Of a stretch of DNA of 42,931 bases, positions 16,903 through 25,286 are shown one piece after another. The position numbers and the translations under genes were made by a program. Below the pieces are notes generated by a model that was given only the letters and a program-made list of their open reading frames with translations, had not been told where the DNA came from and made no database searches. The stretch is from Acidisoma sp. L85 (GTDB taxonomy: Bacteria > Pseudomonadota > Alphaproteobacteria > Acetobacterales > Acetobacteraceae). The stretch is from positions 1-42,931 of the forward strand of contig NZ_LMUQ01000053.1 of NCBI RefSeq assembly GCF_009765865.1. The letters are read 5' to 3'. Each line of letters starts with the position of its first letter. Within the stretch, counting starts at the first letter, position 1.

Positions 16903-17877
16903 TCAAGAAACTGGGTCGCTTGTTAGAAGCCTTCGATACTGATCGTAGAACCTGTCAATTACAGGCCTTTCCTTCTCAAGTTCGTTAGCTCCTATGTGGT
17001 CGTTCAAGCAGAAAAATGCCGGCCGATCGAGGATAAGCCTGTCCAATCGTAGTTTCCAGTCTACGTGTCCGTCTCCAAGAGGAACGAACCTGTATTCGTC
17101 AGCAGTAAGGAATTTTACAGAACCGGACGCGGAACTACTGGCAGCGGTTTCTCGATCAGCTTCCTCGCTGCGCTCCTTGTAGAGGAAATAATGTGCATAA
17201 AGAAACGCAAATAACATGTTCGTCGTCGCACGAAAGCGCGACGACGAAGTGGCGAAGAGTTGTGGTCCGAAATTTAGCCAAAGTTCGAAGCATGATGACC
17301 GTCTGCATCCAAACGGCGTATGAGTTAGAAAATGCCTTTGCTCAACCTCCAGTCTTTCCGAAAGAAGTGCGTCGGTTCCGATAAGTGCTTGCGCATAAAG
17401 ATCGTCTTCATCCGCACTGTCCGGCACATAGTGACGTTCCATTCTAAAAACTGGTCGCCCTTCTTGGGAGAAGAAGTCTCCTTTTGAAAGGGGTCGACCA
17501 ATAAAGAAGTCGTCGTTGAACATGATAAACTGCTCTGACAGCCCATCAATAAAACAGACATTACTTTCTATAGAATTGGAGTTAAACGTTGGAAGATGGT
17601 GTCGAGAGCAATAAAACTGCTCGTGGTAAATGACCTCGACACCGGGCACGCCTAGTACGGCTTCCGGTGGCGACTGGCCATTGGTGACAATAAATATCTT
17701 GCGCACCCATGGAAGAAATTTGCGAATCGCAGGAACTGAAAAGCTGAGCTCCTCGTTGTCTCTGTATCGACTCGCCAATAGATTACTCCGCGGCCCGGCC
17801 GCCTCTTGCCATTTTGCGAGAGAGCGCGCTAGATCGTCGTCAAGCTTCACCCACAGAACGACAGCATCAATAATCAT
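16903..17877 (-). CDS. Stealth family sugar-phosphate transferase
   Basis: A 324-residue protein with the four conserved Stealth regions. CR1 is IIDAVVLWVKLDDD (residues 2-15), CR2 is YRDNEELSFSVPAIRKFLPW followed by VRKIFIVTNGQ (about 38-68), CR3 is FNSNSIESNVCFIDGLSEQF followed by IMFNDDFFIGRP (about 98-130), and CR4 is near FCLNDHIGANE (about 290). Stealth proteins transfer hexose-1-phosphate in bacterial capsule synthesis and are related to GlcNAc-1-phosphotransferase. CR1 normally reads WVDGxDP; here it is WVKLDDD, an odd change. It reads convergently to the WcbI pair. Confidence 0.88.
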   Translation of the reverse strand: MIIDAVVLWVKLDDDLARSLAKWQEAAGPRSNLLASRYRDNEELSFSVPAIRKFLPWVRKIFIVTNGQSPPEAVLGVPGVEVIYHEQFYCSRHHLPTFNSNSIESNVCFIDGLSEQFIMFNDDFFIGRPLSKGDFFSQEGRPVFRMERHYVPDSADEDDLYAQALIGTDALLSERLEVEQRHFLTHTPFGCRRSSCFELWLNFGPQLFATSSSRFRATTNMLFAFLYAHYFLYKERSEEADRETAASSSASGSVKFLTADEYRFVPLGDGHVDWKLRLDRLILDRPAFFCLNDHIGANELEKERPVIDRFYDQYRRLLTSDPVS

Positions 17878-17962
17878 TGCCGGATCCTGTTGACTTGGGA
17901 TAGACCCAGGTAGTTAGCACTTACATCTGAAATTGGCATAAGTCGTACATCATCTGTTCGCG

Positions 17963-18463
17963 CTAGCTCAGGGAAGTCTCAGCTGACGACTTCGACCTTA
18001 GCTCGATCTCAGCTAAATTGCGAAGAAGGACCGACAGTCGAATGATCGCTTCGTTTACGTCCAAGATCGCTGACATATCGGGTGCGGGGGCTGGCTCAGC
18101 TTCAATCAAGGTAGGGCTTTCTAGCTCCGCCAGGACCTGCCGGTGCAACTGAGTCATTCGCAAGGTCCGCATGCAACTATTATATAATTCGGGGGACCGA
18201 TCCAGGAGCTCAGTGATAAGGCCCAGGTCGGCGGCGAGGGCAGTCGGGAACTCACCTTGAGATAGAATTTGCGTAACAAGCCTTGCACTATGGGAGAGCT
18301 CGGAACAGGACCCTATGATGGCGTCGGCCGCATTGAGCGGAATTTGTAAGATCTTGGCAAGCGTCTTCGCCAACAACATGAACGCAAGATCATAGGCGCT
18401 CACGTGGGACGCCAACTCACAGTCTAGACCCATGCCGCCTTGAGGTGTTTTGGTCCGGACCAA
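17963..18463 (-). CDS. Hypothetical helical protein of the polysaccharide block
   Basis: A 166-residue protein I do not recognise. It is predicted mostly helical, with no signal peptide or long hydrophobic segment. It is rich in Leu, Ala, Ser and Glu, with an acidic Pro-rich stretch near residue 125 (EAEPAPAPDMSAILD). It reads on the same strand as the Stealth gene, 85 bases upstream of it, and the two may be co-transcribed. A 15-base perfect palindrome lies about 35 bases upstream of the start. Homologues were not recalled, so it could be lineage-specific. Confidence 0.5.
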   Translation of the reverse strand: MVRTKTPQGGMGLDCELASHVSAYDLAFMLLAKTLAKILQIPLNAADAIIGSCSELSHSARLVTQILSQGEFPTALAADLGLITELLDRSPELYNSCMRTLRMTQLHRQVLAELESPTLIEAEPAPAPDMSAILDVNEAIIRLSVLLRNLAEIELRSKSSAETSLS

Positions 18464-18497
18464 GTGCCGACTCCAACTAATTCGTCAAAACCGTAGA

Positions 18498-18512
18498 ATG
18501 TAGATTCTACAT
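18498..18512. promoter_or_regulatory. 15-bp palindrome upstream of the hypothetical gene
   Basis: ATGTAGATTCTACAT is a perfect palindrome about a central T, embedded in GTAGAATGTAGATTCTAC. It lies about 35 bases upstream of the leftward gene starting at 18463, a position suited to an operator. Function is inferred from position only. Confidence 0.35.
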
Positions 18513-18625
18513 GAGATTACCTATGGATGCCATACAGTTGCGCGTGCTTGGGCCTGGGAGGCTCAAGAGGCGTCACGCCATACCTCTTGGCGAATGCCCT
18601 GTTTAAGCCGAACAAGAGCCGGTTT

Positions 18626-18688
18626 GATAGTTTGAATGAATTCTCGAGGTGAACGCACGCAGACACCGCCATGCATGTGGGCTTCGTA
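18626..18688 (-). pseudogene. IS3-family OrfB C-terminal remnant
   Basis: The minus strand reads YEAHMHGGVCVRSPREFIQ. It aligns with the end of OrfB in the IS3 element of this window (YNEHHPHSGLRMRSPREFIR), and the DNA of the two places is also visibly similar. It is a short scar of an IS2-group element. The longer frame around it (to 19057) has no recognisable function and is probably not a gene. Confidence 0.6.
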
Positions 18689-18932
18689 ACTAGCGCCTTC
18701 TTCCGCTGCAAGCAGGACAACTCGGAAGTGGGTGGAGAGCCAGAAGTCCGGCTTGGATGTTCGATCGTGATCTGCCTTCTCTGTCCCGATAGTCAACCTT
18801 GTGGCACTGAACGCCCTGTCGGCCCACTCGATCAGCTGTCGGAGGGCCGCCGCGCCTTCGAGGATCGAGCTCTTGGACCAGCGCGCTGCGCTGCCGATCG
18901 CGGCTTCCACCAGTATAAACGCCACTGGCCTA
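18689..18932. other. IS-derived or decayed DNA downstream of the GT1 gene
   Basis: No supported gene. It sits between the IS3 OrfB scar and the stop of the glycosyltransferase gene, whose last residues seem to read into this junk. Confidence 0.35.
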
Positions 18933-20210
18933 CTAACCAGATGGTCGCCGCCGAGCTTGAGGCGTGTCGGAACCGACCACCCCTGTACGCCGCCGAGGTG
19001 GAGAAACAGGTTTATCGCCCACAATTCTATGAGACACTGTCCTCGTGGTCCCGTCACTCCCCCCTCTGCTAACTAGACTACCCCCTTTCTGGAGATCATG
19101 CGTTGTGCGGATCACGTCTAGTCGTTTAAGCATTCTCAAGCCGGTAGGCCGGTCGTTCGCGACCTTCTCGACGGTCCGCCGCCCCAAACGGCGCAGCTGA
19201 CGGGCCCAGATCGGATCATCTATAGCTTTTAGCATTAGATAAAGAGCGTGGTCTAGATCCGGCTCCGCCCAATGTTGTCCTTGCCACTGCGGATACTGGC
19301 CTTCTTCTACCTTTGTAAGAGAATAACGCACGCAGAGTGAGTTCTCGTCCGACATATAGTCGCAGTTGCCAGACCATCCCGTTGCCAAAGCCAGGCGGTC
19401 GGCCATCATTGCCTCAGCCATACCTCTGCCAAATCCCTCGGATCTATGAAGGGATGCGAAGCAGTCGGTGGATTGTATGAGGCTTCGTGCCGCAAAACTC
19501 TCTAGACTCTCGGCTAGAACAATCGTTCCACCAGGAACTTCGTCAGAGAGCTCGCGAGCTAGGTTCTTAGCATCCCCATCTCCCAATCTCGCCTTTATTA
19601 TCAGCTGTATGTCGTCAAATGGCCGAAGCGCCGAAAGCCTCTTAAACAGCTCTACTACTGCCCAAGGGTTTTTCCGATGCACATAAGAACCCATATCGAA
19701 AAGGTTCAATACAGTATAAGATGATTCTCTAATACCAAAGAAGCGCCTAGGAAGATAAGTCTTGAAGTCGGATTCGACCGACTGTCCTACGTGATGTGCT
19801 ACTAATCCTGAAGCTTCCAGCGACTGTTGGACGAAGGATGAGATGGCCCAAATCTCGTGGAAACGAGCCAGACCATCGCGCCACACGGCCGGATAAGTCG
19901 GAAGCTCCCAAGCCGGCACGATGATATTGTAACCCTCCGAAAACGACTCGCCCTTATCTGCCAGGTGCGACAGCACCCGCTCAACCTCGTCACCATTTAT
20001 ATGAAAGATCCTGATGTCACTCCCGGACAACGTCAGGGTCTCTGTACCGGCGAGAAGGGCCCTCATGTCGGGATCAGTCCTAGCAGAGTAACGGAAGATG
20101 TCGTAGCCCAGGGCCGGCACGCCGACAGCCCTTAGCGCACGTAGCCCCGCACGGACCTGTTCGCCCATTCCGCTTGACGAAAAGGGATGACCAGCGACCA
20201 CCACATTCAT
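18933..20210 (-). CDS. GT1/GT4-type (GT-B fold) glycosyltransferase
   Basis: A 425-residue protein starting MNVVVAGHPFSSSGMGEQVR, the N-terminal Rossmann half with a Gly-rich loop. The C-terminal half carries YVHRKNPWAVVELFKRL, IQLIIKARLG and the nucleotide-sugar motif SLHRSEGFGRGMAEAMMADR (E-x7-E type). Such enzymes add sugars from NDP-sugar donors to glycans in the cytoplasm. The ATG at 20210 was chosen because homology begins there and GGGAG lies upstream; an in-frame extension to 20321 has no homology. The last 40 or so residues (Arg/Pro/Gly-rich, after TTHDLQKGG) look unlike the family and may come from adjoining IS debris. Confidence 0.85.
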   Translation of the reverse strand: MNVVVAGHPFSSSGMGEQVRAGLRALRAVGVPALGYDIFRYSARTDPDMRALLAGTETLTLSGSDIRIFHINGDEVERVLSHLADKGESFSEGYNIIVPAWELPTYPAVWRDGLARFHEIWAISSFVQQSLEASGLVAHHVGQSVESDFKTYLPRRFFGIRESSYTVLNLFDMGSYVHRKNPWAVVELFKRLSALRPFDDIQLIIKARLGDGDAKNLARELSDEVPGGTIVLAESLESFAARSLIQSTDCFASLHRSEGFGRGMAEAMMADRLALATGWSGNCDYMSDENSLCVRYSLTKVEEGQYPQWQGQHWAEPDLDHALYLMLKAIDDPIWARQLRRLGRRTVEKVANDRPTGLRMLKRLDVIRTTHDLQKGGSLVSRGGSDGTTRTVSHRIVGDKPVSPPRRRTGVVGSDTPQARRRPSG

Positions 20211-20361
20211 AATGTCAACGCTCCCGAAAAAGGGTACGACCGCGTTAAGCAAGAGGTTGAGAAGATGACAGCCAACGGCCGAGCTAGTCTGCGAAACTCG
20301 ACGGTGGCTGGATCGAACCACAAAACCCTAGGTCCAGGCTCAATCGATCTAGAACAATCCC

Positions 20362-21228
20362 TTAAGCGGTAGGCTCTTCCGAAACGGCTCTCAACAAACT
20401 GGCAGTGTCAACGCTCGACTGGCCGAGCGATGGCTCTTCGCTTGACCTAACACTTCTAAGTTTTCGACAAACCAAAACGTCATTATAAACCGCATAAAGC
20501 CCAACGTACAGATTCTCCACCTGGATGAGCGACACTGAGGTTCCGGAATGGTAAGATAAGAAGTCGATTATGTCATATCCCCAGTCCATCGTAACCAGGC
20601 TTCCGTCATGGGACATGGGGTTGCCGTGATATTGCGCAGGTTGGAGATACTCGACCACGCCATTTTCGAGCCTCGCACGACGCGCGCTTGGCTCGACTCC
20701 ATTTACAAGAGGTACCGTCATAATGTGCGCGCCGCCTGATTCGAGGGTGCGAGCGATCTCCGCTATAGCGAGCTCCGGCGCGAACAGATGCTCGAACACG
20801 TCTTGCGTTATCACGAGATCGAAGGACGAGTCGGTGAATGTCTGATGTTCAAGGTCTTCACTGCGGTACTTCTTTACCGGATGTATCGAGCCTTGTGGTA
20901 AGGCAGGGTCAAACTGGCTCTTAACGTATCCCGGACACTCGTCTTGAAACCGACGGCTCGCTCCGCGATAAACGGGTGAACTTTCATGAATCCTGAGGTC
21001 TTTCCAATTTGGATAGAACAGCTCGACGGCATTAAACAAGGCGCGCTCGCGCGGAAGAGAACCGCATTGTCGGCATTTAAGGCTTCCTCTAAACCAATGC
21101 TTGTACCACTTCGGCGAAATCTCGTCATCGCGCTCCGCTCGAAACTCTACGGCTGTCCGGCAGATGCAACAAACGCCGCCGACAGAGAAGATAAACTTCC
21201 CGTTTATGAAGCTTGCCTGCTCGTGCAT
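20362..21228 (-). CDS. Class I SAM-dependent methyltransferase
   Basis: A 288-residue protein. The N-terminal 60 residues hold a cysteine set (GVCCICR, then LKCRQCGSLPRERAL) likely to bind zinc. Residues about 90-200 match the Methyltransf_11 type: SSFDLVITQDVFEHLFAPE is motif IV, followed by ARTLESGGAHIMTVPL (post-motif). Related proteins are common in polysaccharide loci and methylate sugars or terminate chains. The ATG at 21228 is preferred to an upstream GTG at 21252 because GAGGA lies directly before it. It is 150 bases upstream of the GT1 gene on the same strand. Confidence 0.82.
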   Translation of the reverse strand: MHEQASFINGKFIFSVGGVCCICRTAVEFRAERDDEISPKWYKHWFRGSLKCRQCGSLPRERALFNAVELFYPNWKDLRIHESSPVYRGASRRFQDECPGYVKSQFDPALPQGSIHPVKKYRSEDLEHQTFTDSSFDLVITQDVFEHLFAPELAIAEIARTLESGGAHIMTVPLVNGVEPSARRARLENGVVEYLQPAQYHGNPMSHDGSLVTMDWGYDIIDFLSYHSGTSVSLIQVENLYVGLYAVYNDVLVCRKLRSVRSSEEPSLGQSSVDTASLLRAVSEEPTA

Positions 21229-21252
21229 ACCATTTCCTCTTCTGCCGGCCAC

Positions 21253-21555
21253 AGCTGAATTAGGAATACCCGTTCCACTCGATCAGGTACTACTCTAAAC
21301 ACTTCTTGGCACGCTGACAGCATTCGCCAAGTTACACCGGAATAAAGTTGCGACCTTGCTGGCGACCGCAACTTTCCGGCACACTGGGCCCCAGCACGCA
21401 ATCCTTAGTTGCCTTCGCTACTTGGGTTCCTCTCTGGGTGGCAAGTGTGTGTCGGCTTGTTACTATGGGTTAATGGACATGGCGCTCGGCGAAAGCTAAT
21501 GTCTGACTAAGTTAACTAACTCGTTGATACACCAGCGAGTCTTTGGTGAGCCGCG
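21253..21555. other. Divergent promoter region
   Basis: About 300 bases between the leftward methyltransferase and the rightward repeat-protein gene. No gene is seen, and promoters for both directions are expected here. Confidence 0.4.
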
Positions 21556-22077
21556 ATGAAAAAGATGTCACTGCCGAGTTCCGAAACGCCAGTGTCGACA
21601 GGGCCAGTCGTAGCAAACGGCTTTTTTCCGATCCCCGAAGACTTTTCTGATCACGTTGGCGTGTCTCTCGACGAGTTCAGAGGGTCGCGAAAAGTGCTGG
21701 TTAGCCTCGACGTCTTGAGATCACTTATCGGGTTAGCTGCAGCCGGCATTGGCTTTGACGAAGTCACCTACAGAGAGCGTAACCAAGATCTGCGCGAGGC
21801 GCTAGCGCGTGGTGCCATTTCCGATCTTCGCACACACTTCATTACGGAGGGCTACTTCGAGAAGCGACCGGGATCACGAGCTCAGGCGTATCCGGTCGAC
21901 GAGACTTGGTATTTGGAGCACTATCCTGATGTGTTGGAGGGCATAAAAGCTGGTCTAGTCGATACGCCAACTCAGCACTATCTGGTCACAGGTCGCAGAG
22001 AAGGCCGATTGCCCCGAGGTGATATCTCAGGTGCCGTACGGCACCTGATCTCGGCGTTGAAGTCGACGGAAGGATAG
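21556..22077 (+). CDS. Small protein with two YPDV-type repeats found in glycosyltransferases
   Basis: A 173-residue protein with no catalytic motif. It contains two copies of a module. The first is degenerate (FDEVTYRERNQDLREALARG, then HFITEGYFEKRPG, about residues 67-110). The second is canonical (DETWYLEHYPDVLEGIKAG, then HYLVTGRREGRLP, about residues 115-155). The same module occurs as four copies at the N-terminus of the next gene, a GT2-WbsX fusion, and in many large surface-glycan glycosyltransferases. A scaffold, chain-binding or regulatory role is an inference. It is 78 bases upstream of that gene on the same strand, so co-transcription is likely. Confidence 0.65.
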   Translation: MKKMSLPSSETPVSTGPVVANGFFPIPEDFSDHVGVSLDEFRGSRKVLVSLDVLRSLIGLAAAGIGFDEVTYRERNQDLREALARGAISDLRTHFITEGYFEKRPGSRAQAYPVDETWYLEHYPDVLEGIKAGLVDTPTQHYLVTGRREGRLPRGDISGAVRHLISALKSTEG

Positions 22078-22155
22078 TTCCCAATGCGCGATCGACTACG
22101 GCCGATGTAGTGGGTCTGACTGAGGGGTGGTTGCGTTTACCCTTCATGTATTGGG

Positions 22156-24990
22156 ATGTACGTAGTGGCCATTAAAACAAAAGGAAGGTCTCGACCAATA
22201 GATCTGCCAGGACAGACTGGTGCTTCTACTCAAGGGACTCCGAACTCGGATTTCAGCATACGCGCCCTGCTGGATCTCCCGTTTGTGGATGATCGAGTGC
22301 TTTTTCGCAATTTTGGCCTACGGCGCCATCAGCATTCTGAGCTTGGAGCCGTGTATATGCGGATGCCCGCCCGTAATAGGGCCACGCTGTCACCATACTT
22401 CGACGTTCAGTGGTACATGAGCCAAGTTCCCGGGCTCGCGGAGTCGGACGTCGACCCCTTTTGGCATTTCTGTACCCAAGGGGTCTATCGCAAGCTCTCG
22501 CCGCACCCCCTTGTCTCACTCACTCACATGCTTCGTCATCATCCCGATCTTCTCTCGCCTAATGGTGCGCTCGAGCGCCTCGTTAAAGGCTTGGAAGTAG
22601 ACTGGATCCCGCCCTCACCGTATTTCGATATCAGCTATTACTTAGAAAAGCGACCTAGCGCGAGATTGGCTCCCTATGGGCCACTTCGTGACTTCGTCGA
22701 ACAAGAAAGCAAGGCTGTCATTGTTCCCAACGAGTACTTTGACGCGGACTTTTATATTGAACGATATCGAGACGTACCCGGCAACATTCGCGATGCTTAC
22801 CTACACTTCGTCGTCGTCGGCGATCGACAGGCGAGATTCCCTAGTCAGATATTCGATTCCGACTACTATCTAAGGAACAATCCGGATGTCGCTGAGGCCA
22901 GATTTCCCCCTCTCATGCACTTCATTGGATGGGGCCGCGCGGAAGGTAGGCGCCCCGTAGGAAGGCGCCGTTTTGATGTACCGGTAGCAGCTGCTCCTCG
23001 GAACGAGTTCGCGAGTTACGAACCAGACTTTAAATTAGGCCGCGAACGCTACCTTGAAGCGGAGGCGGTTCTCACCAAACGCAAGCAGGCCCTACTTGCT
23101 ACTGTTGCTGAGCGCGACATTAGGCCCGTCATAATCTCCGATTTACAGGACGCCCTCGCGGCCCTCTCATTCGAATACCCGCAAGATCCAAAAGTATCGA
23201 TCCTTATACCGTGCTACAACAATCTTAAGGTCACTTTGGAGTGCCTCCTGTCGATCGCCTATTCGAAGTCGACTTGCAGTTTCGAGATCGTAGTTGCGGA
23301 CGACTGCTCTCCCGATCTGGAGGTTCAGCAGCTTCGTTCCGTATCGGGACTCGTCTATATTCGTCAACCGAAGACTCTGAACTTCCTAAGGAACTGCAAC
23401 GCAGCGTTTGGGTCGCTTCGCGGGGAGTATGTCCTACTTCTCAACAACGATGCACAGATATGTGAGGGCGCTCTGGACGCGCTCGTGATGGCTCTGGACA
23501 GTAATCCCGCCGTCGCCGCCGTCGGGCCGAAGATACTCTTCCCGAACGGTCGGCTTCAAGAGGCGGGTTGCATAGTTAACAGAGACGCAAGTACGACCAT
23601 GATAGGGTTGTCGGAAGACCCCGCTCAACCGTGCTACAACTACGATCGTGACGTTGACTACGTGTCGGGGGCGGCCCTTATGTTCCGTCGCTCCCTGGCG
23701 AGGGACGATCTATTTGAAGAGCGTCTCGCCCCAGCCTATTGCGAAGACATTGATCTCTGTCTCCATCTTTCATCGAAAGGATACAGGATACGGTACATCG
23801 CGAGTGCGACGATCGTCCATCATCTTAGCATGTCATTCTCGGATTATGGAAAGAAAGTTTCCATGATCCGGACGAACCAACAGACACTAATTGAGCTATG
23901 GGGAGAACGACTGGCGCGCATGAACGAGGTCCGGGCGATTGCTTTTTATCTTCCGCAGTTTCATCCAATCCCGGAGAATGATCGTTGGTGGGGAGCTGGT
24001 TTCACCGAATGGACGAACGTTACGAAGGCGCAGCCTAGCTATCAAGGCCATTACCAACCCCATCTTCCGTCGGACCTCGGATTCTACGACCTTCGGCTTG
24101 CGGATGCATTGCGTAAGCAGGCGCATCTGCTGCAGCGTTATGGGCTCGGTGGCTTCTGCATGTATTACTACAACTTTGGTGGCAAGGCCTTACTGGACAC
24201 ACCACTGAGAGTGATTCTAGACAATCCCGATATTGAGTTCCCGTTCTGCTTATGCTGGGCAAACGAGAATTGGAGTCGCAGATGGGACGGCGGCGTTCGC
24301 GGAATGCTAATCGAGCAGCAATACGATGACGCAACCATCGACTCTGTCGCGAGCAATGTCTCGCGAGTGGTCATCGACCCTCGGTATATCCGCGTCGATG
24401 GAAGAGCGCTGCTTTTGATCTACCGCCCGCTGCTGATTCCGAAGCTCGACAAGGTGCTAGAAAAGATAAGAACAGCTGCACGAACCACTGGAGGCGGCGA
24501 ACTCCAAATCGTTCTGGTCGAGGGTATGGAGTTCGTCGAGGCGTCAGTCGACCCAATACAGCTGGGATTCGACGCGTCAGTAGAGTTCCCTCCTCAAGGG
24601 ATCGGCGTGGCTATGAAGGACAAAAGGGAAATCTACAAAAGTGACTGGAATGGCACGCGTTATGATTATCTAGAGACCATGGCTAAGGCGATCCTGACGC
24701 GACGGGCGAGCTGGCCAAGCTATACCTCCGTATTTCCGTCCTGGGATAACACTGCGCGCCAACCGCTTTTGGGTACTTCCTTTGATCTTTGTTCGCCGGA
24801 GGCATTTCAATTTTACTGCGAAAAGAAGATTGAGCAGTGTAAAGAACGCTTTACTGGTGATAACCGTCTAATGTTTATTAACGCCTGGAATGAGTGGGCG
24901 GAGGGCGCCCACCTTGAACCGGATCGAGTCTTCGGACATAGTTGGTTGGAGGCGCTGCACAATGCATTGCTTTCTAGCGGTTCTCTGTAA
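22156..24990 (+). CDS. Bifunctional GT2 glycosyltransferase / WbsX-like (GH99-type) protein with N-terminal repeats
   Basis: A 944-residue protein. Residues about 70-275 hold four repeats of the form F-D-x-x-x-Y-h-x-x-x-x-D/S, with loops ending HF-x-x-x-G (for example FDSDYYLRNNPDVAEARFPP, then HFIGWGRAEGRRP). Residues about 344-570 are a GT2 domain: KVSILIPCYNNLKVTLECLL, VVADDCSPD, LLLNNDAQI (DxD-like, near residue 428) and YCEDIDLCLHL. Residues about 588-944 match the WbsX/GH99-like family: IAFYLPQFHPIPENDRWWG, FTEWTNVTKAQP, CMYYYNFGGK, WANENWSRRWDG and NAWNEWAEGAHLEPD. WbsX domains are found in O-antigen and capsule loci and resemble endo-mannosidases. One polypeptide could therefore both build and trim or transfer a chain. 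The enzyme lacks membrane segments and starts at ATG without a strong ribosome-binding site. Confidence 0.88.
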   Translation: MYVVAIKTKGRSRPIDLPGQTGASTQGTPNSDFSIRALLDLPFVDDRVLFRNFGLRRHQHSELGAVYMRMPARNRATLSPYFDVQWYMSQVPGLAESDVDPFWHFCTQGVYRKLSPHPLVSLTHMLRHHPDLLSPNGALERLVKGLEVDWIPPSPYFDISYYLEKRPSARLAPYGPLRDFVEQESKAVIVPNEYFDADFYIERYRDVPGNIRDAYLHFVVVGDRQARFPSQIFDSDYYLRNNPDVAEARFPPLMHFIGWGRAEGRRPVGRRRFDVPVAAAPRNEFASYEPDFKLGRERYLEAEAVLTKRKQALLATVAERDIRPVIISDLQDALAALSFEYPQDPKVSILIPCYNNLKVTLECLLSIAYSKSTCSFEIVVADDCSPDLEVQQLRSVSGLVYIRQPKTLNFLRNCNAAFGSLRGEYVLLLNNDAQICEGALDALVMALDSNPAVAAVGPKILFPNGRLQEAGCIVNRDASTTMIGLSEDPAQPCYNYDRDVDYVSGAALMFRRSLARDDLFEERLAPAYCEDIDLCLHLSSKGYRIRYIASATIVHHLSMSFSDYGKKVSMIRTNQQTLIELWGERLARMNEVRAIAFYLPQFHPIPENDRWWGAGFTEWTNVTKAQPSYQGHYQPHLPSDLGFYDLRLADALRKQAHLLQRYGLGGFCMYYYNFGGKALLDTPLRVILDNPDIEFPFCLCWANENWSRRWDGGVRGMLIEQQYDDATIDSVASNVSRVVIDPRYIRVDGRALLLIYRPLLIPKLDKVLEKIRTAARTTGGGELQIVLVEGMEFVEASVDPIQLGFDASVEFPPQGIGVAMKDKREIYKSDWNGTRYDYLETMAKAILTRRASWPSYTSVFPSWDNTARQPLLGTSFDLCSPEAFQFYCEKKIEQCKERFTGDNRLMFINAWNEWAEGAHLEPDRVFGHSWLEALHNALLSSGSL

Positions 24991-25024
24991 CTTGAGTCGC
25001 GCAACTTCGCAATGGCATAGCGTC

Positions 25025-25282
25025 TTAAGCCGGTCTTCCATCACCAGTCTTCGTGGTAAGTACATTCACTAGGTCGCCCACATTGTTGAGGCCGTCGATT
25101 TCACGAGTCTCAAGCTTGACACCGAAACGCTGCTCGACCGCCATTATAATGTCGATCTGTCGGAAACTATCCCAGCCGGGTACGTCCTCAGCCGTCATAT
25201 CCGGTCTCAACACAAGGTCGTCTCGAAGAAACACGTCGTTGAAGACTTCGGTGAGTACATCATAAAGTTCCGACTCAGTCAT
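25025..25282 (-). CDS. Acyl carrier protein
   Basis: An 85-residue acidic four-helix protein with the phosphopantetheine site VPGWDSFRQIDIIMAVEQ (Ser at about residue 39) and the usual helix 3 pattern RFGVKLETREI. It begins four bases after the stop of the fkbH-type gene, with its ribosome-binding site inside the end of that gene, so the two are translationally linked. In FkbH pathways the ACP carries the glyceryl unit made from a glycolytic phosphoglycerate. It could also accept a substrate from the free-standing adenylation protein at 12496, though that link is inference. Confidence 0.9.
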   Translation of the reverse strand: MTESELYDVLTEVFNDVFLRDDLVLRPDMTAEDVPGWDSFRQIDIIMAVEQRFGVKLETREIDGLNNVGDLVNVLTTKTGDGRPA

Positions 25283-25286
25283 GCGG

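Noticed and set aside
18563-19057. A 164-codon minus-strand frame as a gene
   Set aside because: It includes an IS3 OrfB scar and overlaps the end of the glycosyltransferase gene. The rest has no recognised domain, so it is likely chance open DNA.
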